64,000 bases of DNA from Bdellovibrio sp. ZAP7 (GCF_006874645.1 NZ_CP030082.1:2666001-2730000); one strand, 5' to 3'; positions 39,495 to 48,373 are shown, counted from the stretch's first letter. Made by a program: numbers and translations. Notes: a model not told the origin generated them from the letters alone.

Positions 39495-42292
39495 TCCGGA
39501 CTCTCGTAATGGCATTTGCTTTTTTACTATTTATCCACGCCTCCCCGGCCTGGGCGAAAAAAGCTTTGGATATTTCAAGTTTGCCGCCGGAAATTCAAAC
39601 GGATCTGGTCCGTCGTTATCCGCAGATCAATAAAGACTTTATTGCCCTGGATGTCGTGGACGATATTTTGCGATACTTGCAACCGAAACCGCAATTTGAC
39701 CGCCTGGTGGTCACTGAGGGAGCGGCAGGTTCCTATAAGCTTGATTACATTCATGCGAAACGTATTGGAGAAGTAAACTTTATCGGCAATAACTTTCTGT
39801 CGAACTCAGAAACCTCAGCGATCTTTACTGTCAAATCTGGTGATGTTTTTGATCAGCAAAGTTTAGCAGAGCTGGGTGAAAAGCTGCGCCTGCATTACCG
39901 CGATCAGGGGTTCTTAAACACCGTTGTCGATATTGAGATGCCACCTGGCAAAAACGACACCGTCGACATCAATCTAAAGATCACTGAAAACAAGCGCACC
40001 TTGATACACAACCTCATCGTGCAAAGCCCGAATGGGAAATTGAATAAAGACCTGGTTAACAAGCTGGATTCGCGAATTGATGATCCTCTGACGGACAAAT
40101 ATTTGGCGGATATTGTTAAAACCGCACGCAGCTTCCTGAATAAAGAGCGCTATGTTCGTGCTGACTTCGTGGGACCTAAGATCACTTATAACTCTGACGA
40201 ATCAGAAGCGACCTTAAGTTATCGCGTGGATCGCCCTGAATCCTATGAATTTGATTTCAAAGGTCAGCGAATTTTCGGTGCCCGCAAACTTAGAAATGCC
40301 TTGGATCTGGACAACTATTACTCTGCCAATCCTAACATTGGAACAGAGCTGGCTGCGAAGTTGCGCAACCACTATCTGGCAGAGGGTTATGCCCGTGCCG
40401 AAGTAACTGCGACCGAAGAGGAAAAGGGAAATCAATTTTTACGTAAGATCACTTTCGAGGTCGAAGAGGGTCCGCGCGTAAAAATTCAGTCCATCAATAT
40501 CAGCGGTAAGTTTAGCCGCAATCCGAAACACTATTCCGATATTATTCGTAACTATAGCTCCGTCACAGTTTCTGATGGCTATTACAATAAGGATGATATC
40601 GACACGGGTTTAAAGAATCTGGTGTTAGCTCTGCAAAACGAAGGTTACCTGCAATCCAAGATCGTTTCGACTCGCCTGACTTATAATAAAGAAAAAGATC
40701 AGGTTAACTTGTATGTGAATTTGGATGAAGGTCCTTTGACTTTGATTCAGTCAGTTTCCTTCCTGGGGAACGAAGCCTATAAAAATGAAGAGCTTTTGAA
40801 AGTCACAGGCTTGCAGCCGGGACCTTTAAAGCTCAGCCAGATCGAAGAAGCTGTTAAGAATATTAAAAACTTCTATCAGAAAAACGGTTATATCGAGATG
40901 CTTCTGCTGAACGAGCGTGAAGATCTGGTGACTTACGACGAAACCAACACCAAAGCGATTTTGAACTTTAAAATTTTTGAGGGGCCGCAGGTTCGCGCTG
41001 CCAGCATTATTTTAGAGGGCAATACGTTCACTCGTGATTACGTTTTATATCAAGAGTTGGAAGTTAAAAAAGGCGAATTGATTACTCCGCAAAAGATTGA
41101 GGATTCGATCTCTCACCTGCAAAGAACCGGTTTCTTTGGGACGGTAGAAGTTAAAACTTTGGAAGAGAAAACCAATATTGCGGATCGCACGGTCATTGTG
41201 CGCGTGACGGAGCGTGAGCCGGGAACGTTCAACATCGGTGCGGGTGCGACCAACGAGCGTCAACTGACGTTGCGTGGTTATACGGGTATCTCGTATCGCA
41301 ACTTGCTGGGCACAGGCCGTGGGGTTTCGTTGCGTCTGGAAGGTAATTACAATATCGCGGACGTTAAGTATCTTGAGCACAAAGTTGTGGCGGGTTACTT
41401 GGAACCCTATTTGTTTGGTTCCCACATTCGCGGGCGTGTGAATATCACTCTTTCCAGTCAAATCACTGATTTTAACATTAAACAGGTCACGGATCTGAAT
41501 CAGTACACGTACACAATCGAGAAAGATCTGACTTCAAAAATCCTCGGAACTTGGGATATCTATTCATTGGCGCAAGTCCGAGACTCCGGTTTAGATGAGA
41601 CGTACCCGTACGCCCCGACTCAACAAGATATCGTCACGACAGGCCCCAATATTGACTTCGACTTCCGTGATAATCCATTCAATCCAACCGCAGGTACTTT
41701 TACTCGCGTGAATGCCGAATATTCGGATCCCGTATTTGGCGGTACTGAGACGATTAAGTATTGGCGTGCGGTTGCGGGTATTACTTTTTATAGCAAACTG
41801 GGCACAGCTCAAAAGCAGCCGATCGTTTGGGCGAATAACTTCCGTGGCGGTTATATCAAAAACTTAAGTCACTTGCCTGATACAGCCGATCGCCAAAACG
41901 GTATTCCTTGGGATAAAAAAGGTTTCACTCTGGGAGGGATTTCGACAGTTCGTGGTTACGAAGCTGGGACTGAGTATTTCCCGAATAACAATGACCTGGG
42001 AATTGCTGGCGGAAACAAAAAATACTATCTGACGACAGACTCAACCATGGGGCTGATCAAGTCTGAACTTCGCTTTCCTATTTATGGCTCAGTCGGCGGC
42101 GCGCTGTTTTACGACGGCGGTATCGTGCAAATTCAAGGACTGGAAATCAACGAACCTTACCGTGCAGCTACTGGTGCAGGATTCCGATACAACACTCCAG
42201 TGGGTCCGTTGAGCGTGGATTTGGCTTGGAAACTGAATATGCAACCGGGCGAATCCCCTTGGCGTGTGCATATTTCCATCGGTACCTTCTAG
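39491..42292 (+). CDS. tamA: Omp85-family outer-membrane protein (TamA-like) with many POTRA domains
   Basis: 933 residues with a signal peptide (MIRTLVMAFAFLLFIHASPAWA). By eye six POTRA domains follow (about 95-155, 170-235, 255-315, 335-410, 425-485, 510-565), each with the strand-helix-helix-strand pattern such as LTLIQSVSFLGNEAYKNEELLK. The C-terminal 360 residues are the 16-strand surface-antigen barrel, including GFTLGGISTVRGYEAGTEYF (the VRGF/Y motif of the L6 loop) and ending in IGTF. E. coli TamA has three POTRAs and BamA five. Operon position next to tamB favours the TamA role. Confidence 0.88.
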   Translation: MIRTLVMAFAFLLFIHASPAWAKKALDISSLPPEIQTDLVRRYPQINKDFIALDVVDDILRYLQPKPQFDRLVVTEGAAGSYKLDYIHAKRIGEVNFIGNNFLSNSETSAIFTVKSGDVFDQQSLAELGEKLRLHYRDQGFLNTVVDIEMPPGKNDTVDINLKITENKRTLIHNLIVQSPNGKLNKDLVNKLDSRIDDPLTDKYLADIVKTARSFLNKERYVRADFVGPKITYNSDESEATLSYRVDRPESYEFDFKGQRIFGARKLRNALDLDNYYSANPNIGTELAAKLRNHYLAEGYARAEVTATEEEKGNQFLRKITFEVEEGPRVKIQSINISGKFSRNPKHYSDIIRNYSSVTVSDGYYNKDDIDTGLKNLVLALQNEGYLQSKIVSTRLTYNKEKDQVNLYVNLDEGPLTLIQSVSFLGNEAYKNEELLKVTGLQPGPLKLSQIEEAVKNIKNFYQKNGYIEMLLLNEREDLVTYDETNTKAILNFKIFEGPQVRAASIILEGNTFTRDYVLYQELEVKKGELITPQKIEDSISHLQRTGFFGTVEVKTLEEKTNIADRTVIVRVTEREPGTFNIGAGATNERQLTLRGYTGISYRNLLGTGRGVSLRLEGNYNIADVKYLEHKVVAGYLEPYLFGSHIRGRVNITLSSQITDFNIKQVTDLNQYTYTIEKDLTSKILGTWDIYSLAQVRDSGLDETYPYAPTQQDIVTTGPNIDFDFRDNPFNPTAGTFTRVNAEYSDPVFGGTETIKYWRAVAGITFYSKLGTAQKQPIVWANNFRGGYIKNLSHLPDTADRQNGIPWDKKGFTLGGISTVRGYEAGTEYFPNNNDLGIAGGNKKYYLTTDSTMGLIKSELRFPIYGSVGGALFYDGGIVQIQGLEINEPYRAATGAGFRYNTPVGPLSVDLAWKLNMQPGESPWRVHISIGTF

Positions 42293-42314
42293 TAATTTTG
42301 AGGTATCTTAAACG

Positions 42315-42349
42315 GAAAAAGCCCGGGAGAACCGGGCTTTCGTGTTTTT
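42315..42349. terminator. Bidirectional intrinsic terminator
   Basis: AAAAAGCCCGG gagaa CCGGGCTTT between converging tamA and the XRE gene. The T-run is best on the minus strand; on the plus strand it is interrupted (CGTGTTTTT). Confidence 0.8.
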
Positions 42350-42366
42350 AACTTGGGATTTTAAAA

Positions 42367-42645
42367 TTAGCGAGCTTTAGAGCTTGCGAATTTGCGGCGC
42401 AGATCCTGAGTGACGTCTTGGATCGTTGCATTCAAAGTCACTTCGAAAAGGTCTTCCGCAGATACTTTGTAAAGCTCGCCCAGCTTTTTCAAAGCATTGA
42501 TTGGCGGATGAGAAACACCACGTTCCCAGTTAGAGATGAACTGTGGAGTCGAATACCCTAGTTTATCAGACACGTCTCTTTGGGATAGGCCCGCAGCAAC
42601 GCGTTTTGTTTTAAGAAAGTCAGCCAACATATTTTTTTGTCTCAT
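42367..42645 (-). CDS. XRE-family (Cro/CI type) transcriptional regulator
   Basis: 92 residues. Helix-turn-helix of the Cro/CI class at about 6-60 (LADFLKTKRVAAGLSQRDVSDKLGYSTPQFISNWERGVSHPPINALKKLGELY), then a short tail of 30 residues. No sensor domain. ATG 42645 is preceded by AGGCGGG. It diverges from the thioesterase gene; palindromes lie in between, so self-control or control of the thioesterase gene is possible. Confidence 0.88.
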   Translation of the reverse strand: MRQKNMLADFLKTKRVAAGLSQRDVSDKLGYSTPQFISNWERGVSHPPINALKKLGELYKVSAEDLFEVTLNATIQDVTQDLRRKFASSKAR

Positions 42646-42701
42646 ATACCCGCCTGAAGATAATAAAGCATAAACAACTTTTCAGAATGTGACAAATTGA
42701 T

Positions 42702-42753
42702 TTGATGAAAGAATCAAACCATACACTAAAAACAGTATACATCACTTGTGATA
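42702..42753. promoter_or_regulatory. Palindromes in the XRE/thioesterase divergent region
   Basis: TTTGAT gaaag AATCAAA-type inverted repeat (42702-42719) and ATCAC tt GTGAT (42742-42753), with GTATAC between. They are candidate operators for the neighbouring XRE protein. No direct evidence links them. Confidence 0.3.
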
Positions 42754-42830
42754 AATTCCGTCCTGTTTTTTCGCATAAGTTGTGTAAAATAACAAAATAA
42801 TCCCGCAAAAAAAGGGAGGATGCCTCAAGT

Positions 42831-43589
42831 ATGAACACCCGAACTTGGAACGAAACATTCAAAATCTCCAGCCAAAGTGTCAATGCCCGAGGGGTTTTGG
42901 GTCTTTTTGGACTGCTCAACCTAATTCAGGAAACTGCCTGGCTGCATGCTTCCCGTATCGGCTTTGGAGCCGATCAGATGGCCCGGGACAAGATGTATTG
43001 GGTTTTGACTCGGCAACACACCGAGATGAAGCGGTGGCCTGACTTTGGCGAAACGATTCGGATTCAAACTTGGCTCCGCCCGCCTGAGGGTGCCTTTGTT
43101 TTACGCGGATTTAAGATTTTCGACTCTCAAGATGAGTGTATTGGGTATTGCACAACCACTTTTTTGGCATTGGAGCAAGGCAGTGGTAAAATCCTGGCGG
43201 TCGATAAGATGCGCCCTTGGGACGATGTCATTTCCGAGGAGCCCCTGACTTTAGAAACTGAGAAAATTCCCGTTCGCGGCGAATACGAAAAACTCGCACA
43301 GTTCGCTGTCAGAAACTCCGACCTTGATATCAACCAACATGTGAACAATGCGAAGTATGCCCAATGGATTTTGGATTCCATTCCTTATGAGCTTCATAAG
43401 GTCTTGAAACTAAACTCGTACTCGGTAAACTTTTTGGCAGAGACGTATCTCGGTGATACCGTAGAAATCGAGAAAAGTCTGAGCGATTCCTCACAATCAG
43501 AATCAGGTGGCTCCACCGTTTATCGCGGGGTTCGCACCTCTGATGGCAAGAATCTTTTTACTGCTCGTTTGAACTGGGAGAGACGTTAG
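42831..43589 (+). CDS. Acyl-ACP thioesterase (FatA/FatB family)
   Basis: 252 residues with the double hot-dog layout of the acyl-ACP thioesterase family. First half: RTWNETFKISSQSVNARGVLGLFGLLNLIQETAWLHA, WVLTRQHTEMKRWPDFGE. Second half: NSDLDINQHVNNAKYAQWILD, containing the catalytic Asn-His region (N-x-H-V-N-N). It frees fatty acids from acyl carrier protein in the cytoplasm. The family is best known from plants but occurs in bacteria. A GGGAGG ribosome binding site lies upstream. It shares one base with the next gene. Confidence 0.85.
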   Translation: MNTRTWNETFKISSQSVNARGVLGLFGLLNLIQETAWLHASRIGFGADQMARDKMYWVLTRQHTEMKRWPDFGETIRIQTWLRPPEGAFVLRGFKIFDSQDECIGYCTTTFLALEQGSGKILAVDKMRPWDDVISEEPLTLETEKIPVRGEYEKLAQFAVRNSDLDINQHVNNAKYAQWILDSIPYELHKVLKLNSYSVNFLAETYLGDTVEIEKSLSDSSQSESGGSTVYRGVRTSDGKNLFTARLNWERR

Positions 43590-44128
43590 TGCTTGAGTTG
43601 AAACCGTATACTGAGACTGATTTCACGAAATTATTTAAAGTAGAATCTGAAGTTTACATAACCTCTGATGATGAAGTTATTCTTGAATATTTCCTTCTAG
43701 GCCCCACTCGCCACTTGTCCTTCCCACCTTTAAATGAAGGCGACGATGCCGTTCGTCGGGATGAACTTTGGAAGACCACGTGCCTGGAAGCGTTTTTTAG
43801 TTTTGACCTTGCGCCTGACTCCCCCTATTTGGAAGTAAACTGCTCCCCCAACGGAGACTGGAATGCTTATGCCTTTACCGGGTACCGCCAAGGCATGCGC
43901 GCAGATGGAACGGCCTCGATCAGTTTAAGTCACCGGACTTTGGAATCCGATCACGCCATTTTCCGGGTCAAAATTCAGTCACCTGCTTTGAAGCATTTCA
44001 AACAATTGGGCATCACTGCGGTGGTGGAGTTTTCTGACGGCTCGAAAGCTTATTATGCTCTGACTCACCCGGGTCCTCAGGCTGATTTTCATAACAAAAG
44101 CGCCTTTACGCACTCTCTCGTTTCTTGA
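43589..44128 (+). CDS. DOMON-like / CBM9-like protein
   Basis: 179 residues from GTG 43589, overlapping the thioesterase stop by one base (TAGTG). No signal peptide. A beta-sandwich reading is supported by DELWKTTCLEAFFSFDLAPDSPYLEVNCSPNGDWNAYAFTGYRQGM, typical of stand-alone DOMON-like proteins related to type 9 carbohydrate-binding domains. Such cytosolic versions have no settled function. Its translational coupling to the thioesterase suggests a shared process. Confidence 0.72.
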   Translation: MLELKPYTETDFTKLFKVESEVYITSDDEVILEYFLLGPTRHLSFPPLNEGDDAVRRDELWKTTCLEAFFSFDLAPDSPYLEVNCSPNGDWNAYAFTGYRQGMRADGTASISLSHRTLESDHAIFRVKIQSPALKHFKQLGITAVVEFSDGSKAYYALTHPGPQADFHNKSAFTHSLVS

Positions 44129-44146
44129 CCCTATTCTGGGGTCAAG
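44124..44146 (+). other. Hairpin at the end of the DOMON-like gene
   Basis: CTTGACCC tattctg GGGTCAAG overlaps the stop codon at 44126-44128. It has no T-tract, so it is not a standard terminator. A second inverted repeat, CTTGCTTGC (44152-44160) with GCAAGCAAG (44205-44213), follows in the prpD leader. Confidence 0.45.
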
Positions 44147-44232
44147 TTAGCCTTGCTTGCTTTCATTTAATCATTAAATAACGCATTAGGTCTTAGGGGC
44201 TTAGTGCAAGCAAGAGTCTTGAAAGGATTCCC

Positions 44233-45741
44233 ATGAAAAAACACACAGTGCGTGTTTATCCATCTAAAGAAAAATTGGATCGTAAAGATCAATTGGCTTG
44301 GAAAATTGCAGAGATCGCTTCTGACAATGCTCCAATCAAAGCTGATGTTGTCGATATGGTTATCAACCGTATCATCGACAATGCTTCTGTTGCTATCGCT
44401 GCAGCAAACCGTCGTCCAGTAGCTTCTGCTCGTGCTATGGCTATCGCCCATCCACGCAATGGTGGTGCAACTGTATTCGGTATGCCAAACGATCAAAAAT
44501 TTGACTGTGAATGGGCTGCATGGGCGAACGGTACTGCTGTTCGTGAATTGGATTTCCATGACACTTACTTGGCTGCTGACTACTCTCACCCTGGTGACAA
44601 CATCCCTGCTATTTTGGCGGTTGCTCAACAAATGGGTAAAAACGGTAAAGAACTTTTGAAAGGTATCGTAACTGGTTACGAAGTTCACGTAGACCTAGTG
44701 AAAGCTATCTGCCTTCACATGCACAAAAAAGATCATATCGCTCACTTGTGCCCCGCTCAAGCGGCTGGTATCGGTACTTTGTTGTCTCTTCCAACTGAGA
44801 CTATTTTCCAAGCAGTTCAACAAGCGGTTCACGTGTCTTTCACGACTCGTCAATCTCGTAAAGGTGAAATCTCTTCTTGGAAAGCTTACGCTCCAGCACA
44901 CGCTGGTAAACTTGCTGTTGAAGCAGTTGACCGTGTAATGCGTGGCGAAGGCGCACCGTCTCCAATTTACGAAGGTGAAGATTCTGTTATTGCTTACATG
45001 CTTGATGGCAAAAACGGTAAATACGAAGTTCCACTTCCAGAAGTTGGCGAAGAAAAACGCGCGATCCTTGAGACTTACACTAAAGAACACTCTGCAGAGT
45101 ACCAATCTCAAGCATTGATCGATCTAGCTCGCAAAATGAAGCCAATGATCAAAAACTTCGACGATATCAAAGATATCGTGATTCACACTTCTCACCACAC
45201 TCACTACGTAATCGGTACAGGTGCGAACGATCCACAAAAAATGGATCCAAATGCTTCTCGCGAAACACTTGATCACTCGATCATGTACATCTTCGCCGTG
45301 GCTCTTCAAGATGGCACTTGGCACCACGTTAATTCGTACGCTCCAGAGCGCGCGAAACGTGCTGACACTGTGGCATTGTGGCACAAAATTTCTACTGTTG
45401 AAGATAAACAGTGGACAGCTTGGTACCATGAGACTGATCCAGATAAAAAACGCTTCGGTGGCCGTGTAGAAATCACGATGAAAGATGGTTCTAAAATCGT
45501 TGATGAATTGGGCGTAGCTGATGCGCATCCAGCGGGTGCTCGTCCATTCAAACGTGCGGACTACATCCGTAAGTTTGATACTTTGACTGAAGGAATCATC
45601 ACTAAAGCTGAGCGTGATCGCTTCATCGGTCTTTGTGAGAATTTGGAAAACTTGACTGCTGAACAGGTTCAACAGTTGAATGTTCAGATTCCTATCGACA
45701 AGCTTGTTAACAATAAGCGCGATAATAAAGGTATCTTCTAG
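44233..45741 (+). CDS. prpD: 2-methylcitrate dehydratase (MmgE/PrpD family)
   Basis: 502 residues, close to E. coli PrpD (483). Family features include the N-terminal [61 protein letters not shown], and [36 protein letters not shown]. The enzyme dehydrates 2-methylcitrate to 2-methyl-cis-aconitate in propionyl-CoA breakdown. Codons are strongly biased to GCT, CGT, GGT and GTT, as in highly expressed genes. prpB follows after element C; no prpC lies in the window. Confidence 0.93.
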   Translation: MKKHTVRVYPSKEKLDRKDQLAWKIAEIASDNAPIKADVVDMVINRIIDNASVAIAAANRRPVASARAMAIAHPRNGGATVFGMPNDQKFDCEWAAWANGTAVRELDFHDTYLAADYSHPGDNIPAILAVAQQMGKNGKELLKGIVTGYEVHVDLVKAICLHMHKKDHIAHLCPAQAAGIGTLLSLPTETIFQAVQQAVHVSFTTRQSRKGEISSWKAYAPAHAGKLAVEAVDRVMRGEGAPSPIYEGEDSVIAYMLDGKNGKYEVPLPEVGEEKRAILETYTKEHSAEYQSQALIDLARKMKPMIKNFDDIKDIVIHTSHHTHYVIGTGANDPQKMDPNASRETLDHSIMYIFAVALQDGTWHHVNSYAPERAKRADTVALWHKISTVEDKQWTAWYHETDPDKKRFGGRVEITMKDGSKIVDELGVADAHPAGARPFKRADYIRKFDTLTEGIITKAERDRFIGLCENLENLTAEQVQQLNVQIPIDKLVNNKRDNKGIF

Positions 45742-45759
45742 TCTTCGGACGAAGACCGT

Positions 45760-45892
45760 CAGCGACAAGGGCTGGCCTTAGGGTTTTTACGAGACCCGGG
45801 CCTCCTGCCCTTGCCGGTGTGCATCTCCGATGCAGGGCCGTCCAGGCCCCGCGGAGGTCTCTACAAAACCCTAAGGCCAGCCCTTGGCGCTG
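45760..45892 (+). repeat. Long inverted-repeat element C
   Basis: Arms of 28 bases with one mismatch (45760-45787 and 45865-45892; left arm CAGCGACAAGGGCTGGCC...). Inside: GAGACC/GGTCTC, a CCTCC/GGAGG pair, a perfect TGCATC tcc GATGCA hairpin and a GGGCCG tcca GGCCC hairpin. Same architecture as elements A and B, but neither core nor arms are the same sequence apart from GACCTCCG at the edge. It lies between prpD and prpB. Confidence 0.75.
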
Positions 45893-46114
45893 CCTGTTTT
45901 GTTGAAATAGACGATCACTTTTTTAACGACTTTTATGCTGAGACATTTTTTCGTTTGGAAGTGGTATTGTTAGTGTTGATCTGGTTCATGGGCCTTCTTT
46001 TCAAATTTCTTTAAGCCTTGAATCTTAGATCTTTGATTTTATTTTTTAATTCCGTTGCCCTGGCTCACTTAGGATTTCGTTGAGATGGCCAGAGGTTTTT
46101 TTGGAGGTTCTTGT
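45893..46114. other. prpB leader region, no gene seen
   Basis: T-rich stretch with no convincing reading frame; together with element C the prpD-prpB gap is 373 bases. It presumably holds a promoter for prpB. Confidence 0.4.
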
Positions 46115-47014
46115 ATGTTGTTTCCTGAAATTACTCCTGCTCAGAAGCGTAAGAATTTTCGCGATGCTTTGAAGACTGGTAAGCTTTTGCAGATGCCGGG
46201 GTCTTGGTCACCGCTTGCTTCTATGGCTATTGAGAAGGCTGGGTTTGATGGGGTTTATATTTCTGGGTCTGTTCTTTCGAATGACCTTGGATATCCTGAC
46301 ATTGGTTTGACTTCACTGACTGAAGTGGCTCAACGTGGTCGTCAGATTGCTCGTACCACTTCTTTGCCTACTATTATCGATATCGATACGGGTTTTGGTG
46401 AGCCTATGAGTGCTACTCGTACGGTTCAAGAGATGATTGAGATGGGGCTTGCTGGTTGTCATATTGAAGACCAGGTAAATCCTAAGCGTTGTGGTCACCT
46501 TGATGGGAAGTCTTTGGTTGGTCGTGATGAGGCTGCTCGTAAGGTTGCGGCGGCGGCTCGTGGTAAGAAATTGGACGAGAACTTTTTGTTGATTGCTCGT
46601 ACGGATGCTCGTGCTTCTGAAGGTTTAGATGCGGCGATTGATCGCGCTAAAGCTTATATCGATGCGGGTGCTGACTGTATTTTTACTGAAGCTCTTGAGA
46701 ACGAGAAAGAGTTTGAAACTTTCCGTAAGGCGGTTTCTGTTCCTTTGCTTGCGAACATGACTGAGTTCGGTAAAGGTCGCTTGTTCACTTATACTGAGCT
46801 TTCGAACTTGGGCTACAACATCGTGATCTACCCTGTGACGACTTTCCGTCTTGCGATGGGTGCGACTGTTGCGGGCTTGGCTGAAATTAAAGCTAAAGGA
46901 ACTCAAGAAGGTTTGCTTGAAAAAATGCAAACTCGTAAGGATCTTTATGCTTTGACTCGTTATGATGAGTACAACAGCTTTGACCAGAATATCTTTAATT
47001 TTACTTTGAAGTAG
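46115..47014 (+). CDS. prpB: 2-methylisocitrate lyase
   Basis: 299 residues from ATG 46115, eight bases after GGAGG (an in-frame ATG at 46085 is discounted). PEP mutase/isocitrate lyase barrel: ISGSVLSNDLGYPDIGLTS, PTIIDIDTGFGEP (metal-binding Asp pair), the active-site loop HIEDQVNPKRCGHLDGK with the catalytic Cys, and LLIARTDARASEGLDAAIDRAKAY. It splits 2-methylisocitrate into pyruvate and succinate, closing the methylcitrate cycle. Codons end in T even more often than in prpD. Ends at an intrinsic terminator. Confidence 0.94.
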   Translation: MLFPEITPAQKRKNFRDALKTGKLLQMPGSWSPLASMAIEKAGFDGVYISGSVLSNDLGYPDIGLTSLTEVAQRGRQIARTTSLPTIIDIDTGFGEPMSATRTVQEMIEMGLAGCHIEDQVNPKRCGHLDGKSLVGRDEAARKVAAAARGKKLDENFLLIARTDARASEGLDAAIDRAKAYIDAGADCIFTEALENEKEFETFRKAVSVPLLANMTEFGKGRLFTYTELSNLGYNIVIYPVTTFRLAMGATVAGLAEIKAKGTQEGLLEKMQTRKDLYALTRYDEYNSFDQNIFNFTLK

Positions 47015-47042
47015 TTTTTGGTTTTATAGATTTTAGAAATGG

Positions 47043-47073
47043 AAAGAGCAGGTTTTTGACCTGCTCTTTTTTA
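47043..47073. terminator. Bidirectional intrinsic terminator
   Basis: AAAGAGCAGG tttttga CCTGCTCTTTTTT between converging prpB and the nucleotidyltransferase gene, whose stop codon overlaps its edge. Confidence 0.85.
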
Positions 47074-47613
47074 TTTCTTACTTAGCTTTTTGTATTGTTC
47101 CAGAAACTGCCCGAACTTTTCTTCTGAGTTTTCATTGGCGGCCCATCTTCGAATCTTATCAATACTCACGGGCTGTTTTTCACAAATCCACAATGCATGA
47201 ATAAGACTTCTGCGATCATTCCAGTGAAACCATGCTGACAATCGATCCATAACCGATTGTGTGGGCGACAACATTTGAATTGTCGTCTTTTGAACTTTCA
47301 ACTCACCTTCGGGTTTAACTGGGATTCTATTCCCGATGGCGACGGGTCCTGTTGGAAACTCGACGTAGAGCTCAGAGTCTGGGTGATTAAAGTATCTTCC
47401 TTTTCTCTCAAAACCAATTTCAGCCAGTGCCTTTTCGATATTTTCCTGAGACGACGGAGAGATAAAATCTAAATCTTTCGATGCGTGTTTTTCATCTGTG
47501 TAAATGGAGACGCACGCTCCCCCGACAAGTACACAGGAGATGCTGTGTTTTTCGAGCTGTTGAACGACGGCCGCTGCAAACTGTTTACGACTCATTTCTT
47601 TTGAAATTTTCAT
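47071..47613 (-). CDS. Nucleotidyltransferase-fold protein (possible toxin-like partner)
   Basis: 180 residues. CVLVGGACVSIYTDEKHASKDLDFI holds the GG...S helix (G31 G32) and the metal-binding DxD (D47, D49) of the DNA polymerase beta-type nucleotidyltransferase superfamily. The next part (YVEFPTGPVAIGNRIP) and the C-terminal helices (SVMDRLSAWFHWNDRRSLIHALWI) resemble DUF6036/AbiEii-like proteins. Members of this superfamily include toxins that modify tRNA or proteins. It is encoded two bases after a winged-helix gene with a palindromic promoter, a layout common in toxin-antitoxin pairs. Toxicity is an inference. Confidence 0.75.
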   Translation of the reverse strand: MKISKEMSRKQFAAAVVQQLEKHSISCVLVGGACVSIYTDEKHASKDLDFISPSSQENIEKALAEIGFERKGRYFNHPDSELYVEFPTGPVAIGNRIPVKPEGELKVQKTTIQMLSPTQSVMDRLSAWFHWNDRRSLIHALWICEKQPVSIDKIRRWAANENSEEKFGQFLEQYKKLSKK

Positions 47614-47615
47614 GG

Positions 47616-47945
47616 CTAAATAACTTTATTCTTTTTACGGGGGCGTTTTCTTTTCATAAAGTACTTTTCTTGCTCTTCAAGCGGCATCATCATAAGAACT
47701 TTATCCAGCATGGCTTTCAATTCTTTTGCCAGTATCCATCTTGAATTTAAAGAGTACATGCGCAAGCGCCCCACTTCTTGGCCGACCAATATGTCCGCTT
47801 GCTCAAGCTTATTTAAAGTACGAATAACCTGGGTGTTGCTAATTCCAAATGTCTTAGAAATCTCCAAAGGGTAAGCCTCACCCTGCCCAGCAAGATAGAT
47901 CAGACATTTCTCTGTGGTTTTGCTTCCGACTAATTCCGCCAACAT
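47616..47945 (-). CDS. Winged-helix regulator paired with the nucleotidyltransferase
   Basis: 109 residues. ArsR/MarR-like winged helix: KCLIYLAGQGEAYPLEISKTFGISNTQVIRTLNKLEQADILVGQEVGRLRMYSLN. A very basic tail follows (MKRKRPRKKNKV). ATG 47945 lies at the edge of a 23-base palindrome that also contains its only ribosome-binding-like AGG, so binding there would block both transcription and translation. The probable role is autorepressor and antitoxin-like partner of the downstream protein. Confidence 0.8.
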   Translation of the reverse strand: MLAELVGSKTTEKCLIYLAGQGEAYPLEISKTFGISNTQVIRTLNKLEQADILVGQEVGRLRMYSLNSRWILAKELKAMLDKVLMMMPLEEQEKYFMKRKRPRKKNKVI

Positions 47946-48045
47946 AATTACCTACTTTAGGTAATTATCGACCTAAATTAGGTAAAACTCAAGAGGGAGG
48001 TAGCGTTATTTACCTATATTAGGTATTTTTTAACCTAATATAGGT
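47945..48045 (-). promoter_or_regulatory. Four palindromic operators (ACCTA-N-TAGGT)
   Basis: TAATTACCTA ctt TAGGTAATTA (47945-47967), ACCTAA a TTAGGT (47971-47983), TACCTA tat TAGGTA (48011-48025) and ACCTA ata TAGGT (48033-48045). The last two also form an inverted repeat with each other. They are the expected binding sites of the winged-helix protein encoded just downstream. Confidence 0.75.
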
Positions 48046-48093
48046 AAATAGGACCATCGACTGGTCTTCCGTTACTTCCCCATTATTTTACCG

Positions 48094-48351
48094 CTACTTT
48101 GATCGCCAGAAATTCAGGGCCTTCTTTTTGAATTCGATCTCAAGACTTAGCTCTTCGGTAAGGGCTTCCACTAAAGGTTCTTTCTCGTCGAATTTTAGCA
48201 CTTCACCTTCTCGGTAAATAGCATCGCTGGAGCATTTGTAGGTCACCCAGCCGATGCCGCTTGCGACTTTCACAGTAACCTCGTCGACTCTTTGTTTGAA
48301 AGAATCGGGACGCCACAACTCACCTTTATGAAGCTTAACCATATAAACCAT
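48094..48351 (-). CDS. Small hypothetical protein
   Basis: 85 residues from ATG 48351, behind AAGG (ATG 48342 is an alternative; the frame is open further to 48408 without a ribosome binding site). The sequence MVYMVKLHKGELWRPDSFKQRVDEVTVKVASGIGWVTYKCSSDA reads as a small beta-rich, charged domain without known motifs; one cysteine. It is divergent from the Lrp gene and may be regulated through the shared 95-base interval. Confidence 0.6.
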   Translation of the reverse strand: MVYMVKLHKGELWRPDSFKQRVDEVTVKVASGIGWVTYKCSSDAIYREGEVLKFDEKEPLVEALTEELSLEIEFKKKALNFWRSK

Positions 48352-48373
48352 ATGCCTTATTTTACCTAATTGT

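Noticed and set aside
45811-46014. Rightward frame of 67 codons between prpD and prpB
   Set aside because: Lies mostly in element C and a T-rich leader; no ribosome binding site and no domain.
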